Notes: generated by a model not told the origin, from the letters alone. A stretch of DNA of 30,908 nt from CAYMRB01 sp964392615 (GCA_964392615.1 CAYMRB010000063.1:1-30908); one strand, 5' to 3'. Positions 15,598 through 26,255 are shown, counted from the stretch's first letter. Translations and numbers: made by a program.

Positions 15598-15717
15598 TGT
15601 GCATCTCGCCGGCGCGTTCGCTGGCTGGCTTCGTTGCGCTCAGTCGACGATGCGCCTCCGGCATGGACTCCTTCGCGCGCCTCGCCAGCGAACGAATTCG
15701 CTCGACGAGTATGCACA
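15598..15717. repeat. 120-bp imperfect inverted repeat downstream of rplS
   Basis: Outer arms TGTGCAT (15598) and ATGCACA (15711) and inner arms CGTTCGCTGGC (15615) and GCCAGCGAACG (15684) are perfect inverted pairs in register with a small asymmetry. The central 58 bases contain GCGCCTCCGGC and CTCCTTCGCGCG motifs. It fills most of the gap between rplS and the YraN gene and could be a REP-like or MITE-like repeat, or a large transcript-end structure. It is unrelated in sequence to the CAGCCCGTTGAAAAAGG repeat. Confidence 0.5.
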
Positions 15718-15759
15718 AGCATTTGTGAAAGACGGCACTAGCTCGGCAAAGGTTCCGGT

Positions 15760-16197
15760 TTGCGCGCGATATCCTTCCTCCGCGAAGTTCTCGGATGGGC
15801 CGTAGCCGCCGAGCGTGGCGCGAGGACATCGCGCGGCGTCTTGGGGCGGAGAGGAGAGCGAGCCGCGGCGCGGTATCTCGCGCGTCGCGGCTTGACGATC
15901 ATCGCGCGCAATGTTCGATGCGGCCGGGGAGAGATCGATCTGGTCGCGCTCGACGAGGACGTTCTCGTCTTCGTCGAGGTCAAGGCCCGCACCGATCGGA
16001 GCTGGCGCGAGGGGCTGGAGAAGATCGACTGGCGCAAGCGGCGCGCGCTGACCGCTGCGTGCCGGCGCTATCTGCGCACGACGCGCCGGCCGGTCACGGA
16101 GTACCGCGTCGATGCGGTGTCTGTCGACTACGAGGCCGGGCGCTTCGGCCTGCGCGTGCGCCGGATCGAGTGGGAACGCGAGGTGTTTCCGCTGTGA
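15760..16197 (+). CDS. YraN/UPF0102 family endonuclease-like protein
   Basis: A 145-residue member of the UPF0102 family (restriction-endonuclease-like fold). The core GERAAARYLARRGLTIIARN (about residues 32-51) is followed by GRGEIDLVALDEDVLVFVEVK, which holds the E...D...ExK catalytic-like arrangement of PD-(D/E)xK nucleases. The biochemical role is unsettled, although some relatives are suspected in DNA transformation or repair. The start is a TTG at 15760 with an AAGG-type site about five bases upstream; a later start would still keep the domain. In many bacteria this gene follows rplS (often with rnhB between); here rnhB is absent. Confidence 0.85.
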   Translation: MRAISFLREVLGWAVAAERGARTSRGVLGRRGERAAARYLARRGLTIIARNVRCGRGEIDLVALDEDVLVFVEVKARTDRSWREGLEKIDWRKRRALTAACRRYLRTTRRPVTEYRVDAVSVDYEAGRFGLRVRRIEWEREVFPL

Positions 16198-16222
16198 ATG
16201 GGGGCACTGCTCGACGCGTTAC

Positions 16223-16288
16223 CAGTCCGTTGAAGAAGGCTGTTACCAGCCCATTGAGAAAGTCGGAGCTCCTTTTTTCAACGGGCTG
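16223..16288. repeat. CAGCCCGTTGAAAAAGG-type repeat, copy A (tandem plus inverted)
   Basis: Three related units occur in 66 bp: CAGTCCGTTGAAGAAGGC at 16223, CAGCCCATTGAGAAAG at 16247 (a 24-bp period, both preceded by GTTAC), and the inverted unit CTTTTTTCAACGGGCTG at 16272. Units two and three form a 42-nt hairpin with a short loop containing the palindrome GGAGCTCC. It lies between the YraN gene and rnc. Confidence 0.75.
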
Positions 16289-16360
16289 TCAGGGGAAGTT
16301 TGCCGAGATGAGCGGTAAGGTATAGCTTCGTCTCCATCGTCCTGACCGTCCTTGACCTGC

Positions 16361-17121
16361 ATGTCCGTTCCCCGCGTCTGGCAACACGACGATCTCGGCG
16401 AATCCGAGCTCGACAAGCTCCGCGAATGCGGCGGCCGGATCTCGTATGAGTTCAGGGATCCGCGCCTGCTGAACGAGGCGCTGACGCATTCGTCGATCAA
16501 GACGATCGACAACCCGTCGAACGAGCGGTTGGAGTTCCTCGGCGACTCGATTCTCGGCCTCGTGATGACGGAGTTCCTGTTCAACTTCTTCCAGGAGCAC
16601 GACGAGGGCGAGCTGACGCAGATCAAGTCGGTGGTCGTGTCCACCTCGGTGTTGGCCGCGGAGAGCGAGCGACTCGGGCTCGGTGAGTACTACAACGTCG
16701 GCAAGGGGGTGACGCGCCGCCGTCGGCTTCCGCCGTCGCTTCTGGCGAACGTCTTCGAGGCCGTCGTCGCGGCGATCTACAAGGACGGCGGGCTGGAGCA
16801 CGCGCGGCGGTTCATCCTGCGCAACATCTATCACCAAGTCCTCAAAGTCGCCGGCGACGAGCACGAAAAGAACTACAAGTCGCTCCTGCAGCAGTGGGCC
16901 CAGAAAGAGCTCAACGTGACGCCGACGTATCGCGTCGTGTCCGAGAAAGGGCCGGACCACATGAAGTCGTTCGAGGTCATCGCCGTCGTCGGTGACCGGC
17001 GCTTCGCGACGGGGTCCGGACGATCGAAGAAGGAGGCCGAGCAGGAGGCCGCACGCGAGACGCTCGAGCAGCTCGGCGGGAGCGAGGGGGCGGAAACGAA
17101 CGGCAACGGTCGGCCTGCGTG

Positions 17122-17122
<1 letters not shown>
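16361..17122 (+). CDS. rnc: Ribonuclease III
   Basis: A 253-residue RNase III, which cleaves double-stranded RNA in rRNA processing and mRNA turnover. The catalytic domain holds ALTHSS and the signature ERLEFLGDSILGLVMTEFL (about residues 49-67), with the second acidic cluster in LLANVFEAVVAAIYKDGG. A double-stranded-RNA-binding domain fills about residues 165-240 (NYKSLLQQWAQKE...SGRSKKEAEQEAARETLE). ATG 16361 is chosen over an in-frame TTG three codons earlier; neither has a clear Shine-Dalgarno. The stop overlaps the mfd start by one base (TGATG), or by four if mfd uses GTG 17119. A copy of the dispersed inverted repeat lies 70-140 bases upstream, in its likely promoter or leader. Confidence 0.96.
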
Positions 17123-20457
<3,335 letters not shown>

Positions 20458-20564
20458 GCGCTCGTCATCCGCTCGCGACAGCGATTGCCCCGCCGCACTG
20501 CGGAAGAAGGGGTGACCGTGCCGAGGGGACCAGGTAGAGTGAGGCGCGAATGCACGCCGATTCG

Positions 20565-20580
20565 CCTTTTCAACGGGCTG
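20565..20580 (-). repeat. CAGCCCGTTGAAAAAGG-type repeat, copy C (single end)
   Basis: CCTTTTCAACGGGCTG is the inverse of the repeat end with one A missing. No matching left arm is found in the 107 bases back to the mfd stop, so this is a solitary or decayed end. It stops four bases before the GGAG ribosome site of the foldase gene, in its leader. Confidence 0.65.
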
Positions 20581-20594
20581 CCTGGAGCCGTTCC

Positions 20595-21788
20595 ATGTTC
20601 GAGACCGTGATTCTGGTGACTCTGCTCGGTGCCGGTTGCGCTCAGGCCGCGCCCCCCGATGGCGTCGAGCCGAGCGTCGAGAGCGGCATCGTCGCGTATG
20701 TCGGCGACGAGGTCATCACGCGATCGATGCTCGACACGAACGTCGATCGGCGCATCACGGCGCTGCAGCTCGAGGGGCGCTACGACGCGGTCATGCTCGA
20801 GCAGGGAAGGCCGTATGTCGAGAGTCAGGTGCTCGATGAGCTGATCGACCGCTCGTTGCTCCTGCAGGAGGCACGGCGCAAGATCGGCACGCAGGAATTC
20901 GCGGCGGTCGTGCCCGAGCAGGCCTTGATGGAGGAGATCGACAAGCGCCTGATGCGGATGCAGCGCGCCGGGCATCCTGTGCGGAGCCGCGCGGACTACT
21001 TCGCGCTGCAGCAGCGCGATTTCAGCCGCACGCGCGAGGAGGTCCTGCGCGAGATCCGCGAGGAGATGATCACGCAGCAACACCTCTGGCAATCGATCTT
21101 CAGCAGGATGGATCGTCATGTGGCGCCGAAGGAGTGTCGCGCGTACTACAAGCGCAACCTCCACGAGTTCACGACGCCGGTCGAGGTCACGTTTCGGCAG
21201 ATCGTATTCCAACCGGACTTCAGCGTTCGCGAGCGTGTCGAGGCGATCCAATCGCGCCTCGAATCCGGCGAAGAGTTCGTCGAGGTTGCCAAGCTGCTCT
21301 CGCAGGAATTCGACGATCCCGATCTGCGCGGTCGCGAATGGCAGAAGAAGTTCACCGAGCTCGAGGAGTGGGGATTCCCGTATCCGCAAGTCGTCCGGAC
21401 GATGAAGAAGGGCGAGCACACAGGGCCCCACCGCTACCGCAATAGCGTGTTCTTTCTGAAGGTGGAGGATGTCGTCGACGGGAAGCCGATGTCCTACGAG
21501 CAGGCGCAGCCGGCGATCAAGAAGAAGCTGCTGTCGCGGCGGCACACGACACAGACCTCTCGGTTCCTCGGCAAGTTGCGTGATCGCGTGGGCGTCGAAG
21601 TGCTCTTGAAGCGCCCGCAGCGGGGAGTCGGGGCCGCGAAGAAGGCGGCGACGACGGACTCTCCCGAGGTCCGCGATGTGTCCGGCGACGAACGAAAGCG
21701 CGACAAGCCCGCGAACAAGCCCGCGAACAAGCCCGCGAACAAGCCCGCGAACAAGCCGGAGGAGGACAGCGGCAGCGGTTCGGAATAG
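20595..21788 (+). CDS. SurA-like periplasmic peptidyl-prolyl isomerase/chaperone
   Basis: A 397-residue exported foldase. The N-terminal signal runs MFETVILVTLLGAGCAQAA; cleavage after AQA is likely, and a lipoprotein alternative at the Cys in LLGAGC is weak because the -3 residue is not ideal. The SurA N-terminal domain starts at IVAYVGDEVITRSMLD (about residues 32-47), followed by a helical region. A divergent parvulin domain lies near residues 193-290 (VTFRQIVFQ, SGEEFVEVAKLLSQEFDD, MKKGEHTGPHRYRNSVFFLKVED). The tail is a Lys/Pro/Ala/Asn repeat. The frame is open 15 codons upstream, but ATG 20595 has GGAG seven bases before it and starts the signal peptide directly. The next gene encodes a barrel-type outer-membrane protein, a natural SurA client. 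Confidence 0.85.
   Translation: MFETVILVTLLGAGCAQAAPPDGVEPSVESGIVAYVGDEVITRSMLDTNVDRRITALQLEGRYDAVMLEQGRPYVESQVLDELIDRSLLLQEARRKIGTQEFAAVVPEQALMEEIDKRLMRMQRAGHPVRSRADYFALQQRDFSRTREEVLREIREEMITQQHLWQSIFSRMDRHVAPKECRAYYKRNLHEFTTPVEVTFRQIVFQPDFSVRERVEAIQSRLESGEEFVEVAKLLSQEFDDPDLRGREWQKKFTELEEWGFPYPQVVRTMKKGEHTGPHRYRNSVFFLKVEDVVDGKPMSYEQAQPAIKKKLLSRRHTTQTSRFLGKLRDRVGVEVLLKRPQRGVGAAKKAATTDSPEVRDVSGDERKRDKPANKPANKPANKPANKPEEDSGSGSE
21705..21752 (+). repeat. Four perfect 12-bp tandem repeats inside the foldase gene
   Basis: AAGCCCGCGAAC is repeated four times without a mismatch, encoding KPAN x4, followed by KPEE. The unit is a multiple of three, so slippage would change tail length without frameshift. 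It lies in the disordered C-terminal tail. Confidence 0.9.
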
Positions 21789-21800
21789 GAAGGATAGAAA

Positions 21801-23114
21801 GTGAGAGATACGCGGTCGGTTGGTGGGAGACGAGGCCAGAGGACCCGGGCCGCAGCAGCGCTGGTGGCCGTGGTCGCCCTGACATCGTCGGCGCGAGGCG
21901 ATCTGCCCTTCCTCGACCTCTTCGCGGATTCGTACCGAACGCCTCGGTCGGGCGAGGGGTTTCGCACGGAGGTCTTCGGTCAGCGCATCGACGTACCGAA
22001 GCGCGATCGGCGCTCACTCGTCGCGTGGGACATCGGCGCTGCAGGCGGCATTCCCGGCGCGGACGAGTCGGAGGTGCTGCCCTTCGCGTCGCTCTATGTG
22101 TGGGAGCACCGCGACGACTGGCTCTTCCGGGGCGTCCTGGTCGGGCTCTACGACGAGATCTTCCTCGCGTATTCGCCCGAATCGTGGGGCGGCTTGGAGG
22201 CGGTGCTGACGTTCGACAATCTCAACGTCCCGTTCGAGCAGGGCGAGCAGATCGACGGCATCATCGACGATGCCCAGAAGACGACCTGGGGGTGGCTGCG
22301 TCCGGGCATCGGCGGCGGTTACCGCACCGCGATCTCGCCGCACGAGCAGGACAGCATGCTCGCGCTGACCTGGACGTTCGAGCCCTCGTTCGTCTACTTC
22401 TCGAAGGGCGACAGCGCGGTCGGCGCGTACGTCGCGCCCCAGGACACGTTCGATTTGCGCTCGCACTTCCAGATGCGTCTCGATGCTCTCGAGCGCAACC
22501 TGCTCGAGCTGCCGCACGCCGGATGGGCGGCCGGTCTCGACGGTGTGTACGGCTACCGCACGAACTGGGAGGATTGGGGCGTCGGCCGACGCGAGGACGC
22601 GAGTCAGACGCGCGACTACGCATTCCTCACGGGATATGCGATGGGCGTCGCCGGCCTGCCCTGGACCGACAGTGAGCGCCACCGCCTCTTAGTGTCGGTT
22701 CACGGTGGCATCGGTGCCGACCTCGACCGCTACTCGGCTCCGCGCGTCGGCGGCGGTCCCCATCCGTTCGGCGAGGAGTACGGCTCGACGTTCCGACCCG
22801 TGCTGCCGGGCGCCGCGATCGACGAGTTCACGCCGGACCACTACGCGGTGATGGTCGGCGAGTACCGGTGGGAGCCGGTATTCTTCTCGTACTTCAGCGT
22901 GCGCGGTTCCCTGGGGTGGCTCGACCGCGATCGTCGCCGTGGGGGGCGAATCCGTCGCGAGGACGACCTCTTCGCGTCCGTCGGTGCGCGAATCACGAGC
23001 GGGTTCCTCTTCGAGACCCGCATCCAGATCGACTACAACTACAGCTTCTCGGTCGTGCGTCGCGACGGATACGGCGCGCACGAGGTCGTCATCCACATCT
23101 CGGGCGAGTTTTGA
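21801..23114 (+). CDS. Predicted outer-membrane beta-barrel protein
   Basis: A 437-residue protein of unrecognised family. Residues 1-33 form a signal peptide (Arg-rich n-region, then AAAALVAVVALTSSARG). The mature part has many short amphipathic, aromatic-rich strands with frequent Trp/Tyr (LPFASLYVWEHRDDWLFRGV, EPSFVYFSKGD, FFSYFSVRGSLGW, FETRIQIDYNYSFSVVRR) and ends in Phe (HISGEF), as barrels recognised by BAM usually do. The start is GTG 21801, supported by a strong AGGAAGGA site six to seven bases upstream. It begins 12 bp after the SurA-like gene, so the two are co-transcribed; the chaperone may serve it. A porin or lipid/export channel is possible; the function is unknown. Confidence 0.75.
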   Translation: MRDTRSVGGRRGQRTRAAAALVAVVALTSSARGDLPFLDLFADSYRTPRSGEGFRTEVFGQRIDVPKRDRRSLVAWDIGAAGGIPGADESEVLPFASLYVWEHRDDWLFRGVLVGLYDEIFLAYSPESWGGLEAVLTFDNLNVPFEQGEQIDGIIDDAQKTTWGWLRPGIGGGYRTAISPHEQDSMLALTWTFEPSFVYFSKGDSAVGAYVAPQDTFDLRSHFQMRLDALERNLLELPHAGWAAGLDGVYGYRTNWEDWGVGRREDASQTRDYAFLTGYAMGVAGLPWTDSERHRLLVSVHGGIGADLDRYSAPRVGGGPHPFGEEYGSTFRPVLPGAAIDEFTPDHYAVMVGEYRWEPVFFSYFSVRGSLGWLDRDRRRGGRIRREDDLFASVGARITSGFLFETRIQIDYNYSFSVVRRDGYGAHEVVIHISGEF

Positions 23115-23133
23115 GCCGCCGTTCGACGGGGAC

Positions 23134-23910
23134 TCACTCCTCGGCGGAGACGATGTAGCTGCCGCTGCGAGGGTCCTTCTCGAGCTTCAACACGCCCTTC
23201 TTCTGCGCGTCTTCGAGCAGGCGGGAGAACGAGTTGTAGCCGTAGTACTCCTCGTTGAACTCCGGGTGCTTGCGCTTGATGGTCTGCTTGACCATCGAGC
23301 CCCAGATGACCTCCTTGTCCTGCCGCAGCAGGGCCTGGATCGCGTTGAGGACGCGATCGAACGCCTCCTGCTGCTTCTTCGGCAGCTTCGAGAGGCCGCC
23401 CTTCGTGCGGGGCTGGCGTTGGCGGACGATGTCCTCGTAGTAGATGAACACGTCGCAGTTGTCGACGAGGAGGCTGCTCGACGAGTTCTTGACACCGACG
23501 CCGATGACGAACTTGTCGTTCTCTTTCAGCTTCGACACGAGAGGCGAGAAGTCGCTGTCTCCGCTCGCGATGCAGAACATGTTGATGTGGTCCTTCGCGT
23601 AGCAAAGGTCCATCGCGTCGACGACCATGCGAATGTCGGCGCTGTTCTTGCCGCTGATCTTCTTGCGGGGGATGTCGATCAGCTCGATGCCGGCCTCGTG
23701 AAACGGCCGCTTGTACTTGCCGAAGGTGTCCCAGTCGGCGTAGGACTTCTTGCAGACGATCTTGCCGAACTCGACGACTCGTTCGAGTACCTTGCCGATC
23801 TCAAATTTCTGATACCGAGCCTCGCGGACGCCGAGCGCGATGTTGTCGAAGTCGATGAAGAGCGCGATCTTGGCATCGTCACGCGGGATCGCGTGGGTGT
23901 CGTGTTGCAT
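23134..23910 (-). CDS. NYN-domain predicted RNase with LOTUS/OST-HTH domain
   Basis: A 258-residue protein. The NYN (PIN-like) nuclease domain spans about residues 13-165: IALFIDFDNIALG supplies D20, D22 and N23, KNSADIRMVVDAMDL supplies D92, and IASGDSDFSPLV supplies D118/D120, the metal-binding acids of the family. The C-terminal part (about 180-255), with IWGSMVKQTIKRKHPEFNEE and YGYNSFSRLLEDAQKKGVL, is a LOTUS/OST-HTH winged helix that is thought to bind RNA. The pair is the bacterial LabA/DUF88-type architecture and predicts a metal-dependent ribonuclease guided by RNA structure. The frame is open 32 codons upstream, but ATG 23910 gives the conserved length. It converges with the barrel gene (19-bp gap), and its leader contains competing hairpins. 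Confidence 0.9.
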   Translation of the reverse strand: MQHDTHAIPRDDAKIALFIDFDNIALGVREARYQKFEIGKVLERVVEFGKIVCKKSYADWDTFGKYKRPFHEAGIELIDIPRKKISGKNSADIRMVVDAMDLCYAKDHINMFCIASGDSDFSPLVSKLKENDKFVIGVGVKNSSSSLLVDNCDVFIYYEDIVRQRQPRTKGGLSKLPKKQQEAFDRVLNAIQALLRQDKEVIWGSMVKQTIKRKHPEFNEEYYGYNSFSRLLEDAQKKGVLKLEKDPRSGSYIVSAEE

Positions 23911-23915
23911 TCTTA

Positions 23916-23937
23916 CCGCCGATGGCGGTTTTCCGCC
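23916..23937 (-). promoter_or_regulatory. Possible competing hairpins over the NYN-LOTUS ribosome site
   Basis: Read in the mRNA direction, the leader carries GGCGG, AAAA, CCGCC, AUC, GGCGG and then UAAGA before the AUG. The middle CCGCC can pair perfectly with either GGCGG. One fold closes on an AAAA tetraloop and leaves the start region free; the other closes on AUC and covers the GGCGG just upstream of the start. This is a switch-like or occluding arrangement for translation. No known riboswitch class was recognised. Confidence 0.45.
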
Positions 23938-23978
23938 GTGGGTCAGAAGTGACGGGAACAGCTGCTGAACGGCGCGGT

Positions 23979-24006
23979 ATCTTATCGGATCCGCCGGCTC
24001 TCTCAA
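23979..24006 (-). promoter_or_regulatory. Sigma-70-type promoter for the NYN-LOTUS gene
   Basis: On the minus strand TTGAGA (+ coordinates 24001-24006) and TAAGAT (23979-23984) are 16 bases apart, with five and four consensus matches. The larger box GATAAGAT recurs upstream of the glycosidase gene. Transcription would start near 23972 and include the competing-hairpin leader. Confidence 0.45.
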
Positions 24007-24021
24007 AGCTCAACAGGTTCT

Positions 24022-24181
24022 ACAGCCCGTTGAAAAAGGCAATCCGGCGCGATGGCGGCCATTTCGCCCAGGCTCTTCGTTGTCAGAACTCGACAATGCA
24101 CCACATTGCCTGCGTTCTGACGCCTCGATCCTGGACGAAATGTCTCGCCCTCGCGCTCGGAGCCCTTTTTCAACGGACTGT
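24022..24181. repeat. Complete ~160-bp palindromic element (MITE/REP-like), copy B
   Basis: The ends ACAGCCCGTTGAAAAAGG (24022) and CTTTTTCAACGGACTGT (24165) are near-perfect inverted repeats. Symmetry continues inward: CATTTCG against CGAAATG, TCAGAAC (24083) against GTTCTGA (24114), and CAATG (24094) against CATTG (24104). All centre on about 24101.5, so the whole element folds as one long imperfect hairpin. It contains no gene. No clear target-site duplication is visible. It sits between the divergent NYN-LOTUS and HEAT-like genes. Confidence 0.8.
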
Positions 24182-24247
24182 TTAGATGCATCGGTCATTT
24201 CCGACCTCCACGGGAGGTTTTTCAGCACCTTGGCGCCGGAATCTCGG

Positions 24248-24766
24248 ATGAAGCCGCAGAAGCACGGGCCGCGACGGGCTCGAAAGGTCGCGTTATCGGC
24301 CCTGTTTTTCGGCTTCGCGACCCTGGTCGGCCTGGTCATCGTGCGGCGGGACGTGCTTCTCGAGCCGTGGTATCTGCACGTCCTCGAGACAGGGGCCGGC
24401 GAGGAGCGCCAGCGCGCGATCCGGACGCTGGGCGCGATGCGCTCGCAGCGCGCCGTGCCGGGGCTGATCGCGTACATCGACTCGCTCGGGGTCTGGGAGC
24501 GCGACATACCTGCAGCCTTCGGCGACGAGCCGGCTGTCGCGGCGCTGGTCGCGATCGGACCGTCGGCTATGGAGCAGCTCGTACGCGAGGCGAAGGAGGC
24601 GGACGTGCGGCTCGTCGCCGTGGAGTTTCTGGCGCTGCGCGACGACGACACCGATTGGACTCGCGTCTTCCGGGCGGCGCGCGAGGATCCGTCGCCGGAC
24701 GTGCGCGAGGCCGCCTTGCGGGCTTTGCCGCTCAGGGATTCGCCGGCTGATCGAAGAGCTCCGTGA
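24248..24766 (+). CDS. Small membrane-anchored HEAT-like repeat protein
   Basis: A 172-residue protein. Residues 1-15 are basic (KPQKHGPRRARK), followed by one transmembrane segment (VALSALFFGFATLVGLVIV), so it is probably anchored in the inner membrane with the rest outside. The remainder is helical: GEERQRAIRTLGAMRSQRAVPGLIAY is a HEAT/PBS-lyase-like repeat, and DPSPDVREAALRALPLRD is a second. Such repeats bind partner proteins; no catalytic motif is present. The frame is open upstream through the palindromic element, but those codons are repeat sequence; ATG 24248 directly precedes the basic/TM start. The last 35 bases overlap the convergent minus-strand glycosidase gene. Function unknown. 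Confidence 0.7.
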   Translation: MKPQKHGPRRARKVALSALFFGFATLVGLVIVRRDVLLEPWYLHVLETGAGEERQRAIRTLGAMRSQRAVPGLIAYIDSLGVWERDIPAAFGDEPAVAALVAIGPSAMEQLVREAKEADVRLVAVEFLALRDDDTDWTRVFRAAREDPSPDVREAALRALPLRDSPADRRAP

Positions 24767-26186
24767 GCGGGTAGGCGCGATCGTTGAGCTGCCGCATCGC
24801 GTCGAGGAGCGGCCCATACGGTCGATACCGTATGTCGACGATGCCCTTGTTCGAGTCGCGGTTCGACGGATCGGCGGCGGAGTCCGTCGGATCGTTGTCC
24901 TGGTACCGGTGCCAGTGCCAGCCGACGCAGACCTGCGACTCAAGGAGAGCGAGCGCGAAGTTCTGGTAGAAGTGTCCGCGGTCCGCCTGGGTCTCCACGG
25001 TCCAGCCGGCTCCCGAGACGTTGCCGAGGCCGGAGTCGTTGCCCTTGGCGTACCACTCGGTGATCAAGAGCGGGCGGCCCGACCAACTCGCCCAGCGCTC
25101 GAGTGACTCGCGGCTCGGCGTCCAGACGCCGTAGACGTTGATCGACACGACATCGACGTGACGGCCGGCCGCCTCGAAGACCTCGCGAACGCGCTTCTCG
25201 CCGCCGTAAAAACGCGATCCGAGGTAGAGGTGGTTGGGATCGTGCTTGCGGAGCGCGCGCGCGACGATGCCGAAGTAGCGGTCGGCGACGTGACCGAGCC
25301 ACCCGTGGCGTTCCGCGTCGGTCAGATCGGTGCGCTCGCCGCAGCCTCGGCGGGCGCGGAGCCACGTCTCGGCCGCGCGCCGACCGGCGTCGTCACCGGG
25401 CAACGAGAGGAAGCGATCGAGCGAGTTGCGCGGAAACGGCAGCTCGTTGTCGGAGAAGTAGCCGAGCAGCCGAGCATCGGAGCGACGTTCGGCGGCTTGC
25501 TTCGCCTGCTCGTCGGCAAAGACCTCGAACTCGGGATCGAAGACGAATATGCAGCCGTTCGGGTATCCCTTGTGGCCGGCGAGCTGGACCACGCCGCCGC
25601 GTTTCTTGCCGTACGCAGCCATGAAGGAGATCGTCGCGGTGTGGACCGGCCGCCTGTCGTGCAGCCCGTCGAACGACCGGTCGTCGGACCAATTGCCCGT
25701 GCCGTTGAAACCGTGCTCGCGGAGTAGCTGCGCGGTGGCGTCGCGCCAGGTCAGCGTCGACTCGAACCGTTCGCGAAACGCCCGGCGCGCACCCGAGCCG
25801 CGGCCGGGTCGCACGGAGTTCATCGCGACGTGGAGAAAGCGGTTCCCGACGGGATCGATCAGCCACCAGCGGTCGCCGATCTTCTCGGTGCGAAAGAAAC
25901 CCGTCGCCCCGCGACGATCCGATCGTGCCCAGCCACCGTAGGCGTCGAGCCGCGTCGCGGTGTCGTCGGGAGGGGGGAGATGCGCGACCACCCGCGTGTC
26001 GTACTCGCGAGCGCCCGCGCGATCACGGCCGCGATAGGCTCGAACGCGCAGTCGGGGCGCCGGCGGCTTCGGATCGGAGTCGTCCCGGATCGTGCGAGTC
26101 GTCCCCTCGAAACGGTCGGAGCGTTCCGCTGCGAGCGCAGGGGCCGCGAGAAGCGAAAGGAGCGCGAGCGTCGCGAAACGTGCCAT
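24732..26186 (-). CDS. Secreted clan GH-A glycoside hydrolase (agarase/GH42-GH50-like)
   Basis: A 484-residue exported protein. Signal peptide ARFATLALLSLLAAPALAA (residues 2-20). A short beta-rich region precedes a TIM-barrel domain: RWWLIDPVGNRFLHVAMNSV opens it, GYFSDNELPF carries the probable acid/base Glu248 after Asn, and PLLITEWYAKG carries the probable nucleophile Glu377. The Asn-Glu then late Glu arrangement defines clan GH-A; the phrases resemble beta-agarase-like enzymes, but the substrate cannot be fixed. Start: ATG 26186 has GAGG seven bases upstream and begins the signal peptide; an ATG seven codons earlier (26207) lacks a ribosome site. Divergent from the DUF4838 gene, suggesting a shared polysaccharide-use region. 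Confidence 0.82.
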   Translation of the reverse strand: MARFATLALLSLLAAPALAAERSDRFEGTTRTIRDDSDPKPPAPRLRVRAYRGRDRAGAREYDTRVVAHLPPPDDTATRLDAYGGWARSDRRGATGFFRTEKIGDRWWLIDPVGNRFLHVAMNSVRPGRGSGARRAFRERFESTLTWRDATAQLLREHGFNGTGNWSDDRSFDGLHDRRPVHTATISFMAAYGKKRGGVVQLAGHKGYPNGCIFVFDPEFEVFADEQAKQAAERRSDARLLGYFSDNELPFPRNSLDRFLSLPGDDAGRRAAETWLRARRGCGERTDLTDAERHGWLGHVADRYFGIVARALRKHDPNHLYLGSRFYGGEKRVREVFEAAGRHVDVVSINVYGVWTPSRESLERWASWSGRPLLITEWYAKGNDSGLGNVSGAGWTVETQADRGHFYQNFALALLESQVCVGWHWHRYQDNDPTDSAADPSNRDSNKGIVDIRYRPYGPLLDAMRQLNDRAYPLTELFDQPANP

Positions 26187-26226
26187 CGGTTGCCTCGCTG
26201 GCGTCATGGACGGGTGATGGCCTCAT

Positions 26227-26255
26227 CTTATCGCGGCTCGCCGGCGTCCTGTCGA
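26227..26255 (-). promoter_or_regulatory. Sigma-70-type promoter for the glycosidase gene
   Basis: On the minus strand TCGACA (+ 26250-26255) and GATAAG (26227-26232) are exactly 17 bases apart, matching the consensus at five and four positions. The start point near 26220 gives a leader of about 34 bases to ATG 26186, supporting that start over 26207. Confidence 0.45.

Noticed and set aside
16223..16262. CRISPR-like direct repeats at copy A
   Set aside because: Only two direct units with an adjoining inverted unit, no spacers of uniform length and no cas genes.
20550..20594. Upstream start for the SurA-like protein
   Set aside because: Would translate the repeat end and place charged residues before the signal; the ATG at 20595 has a proper ribosome site.
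24080..24247. N-terminal extension of the HEAT-like protein through the palindrome
   Set aside because: Those codons are repeat-element sequence; a basic/TM start is present at 24248.
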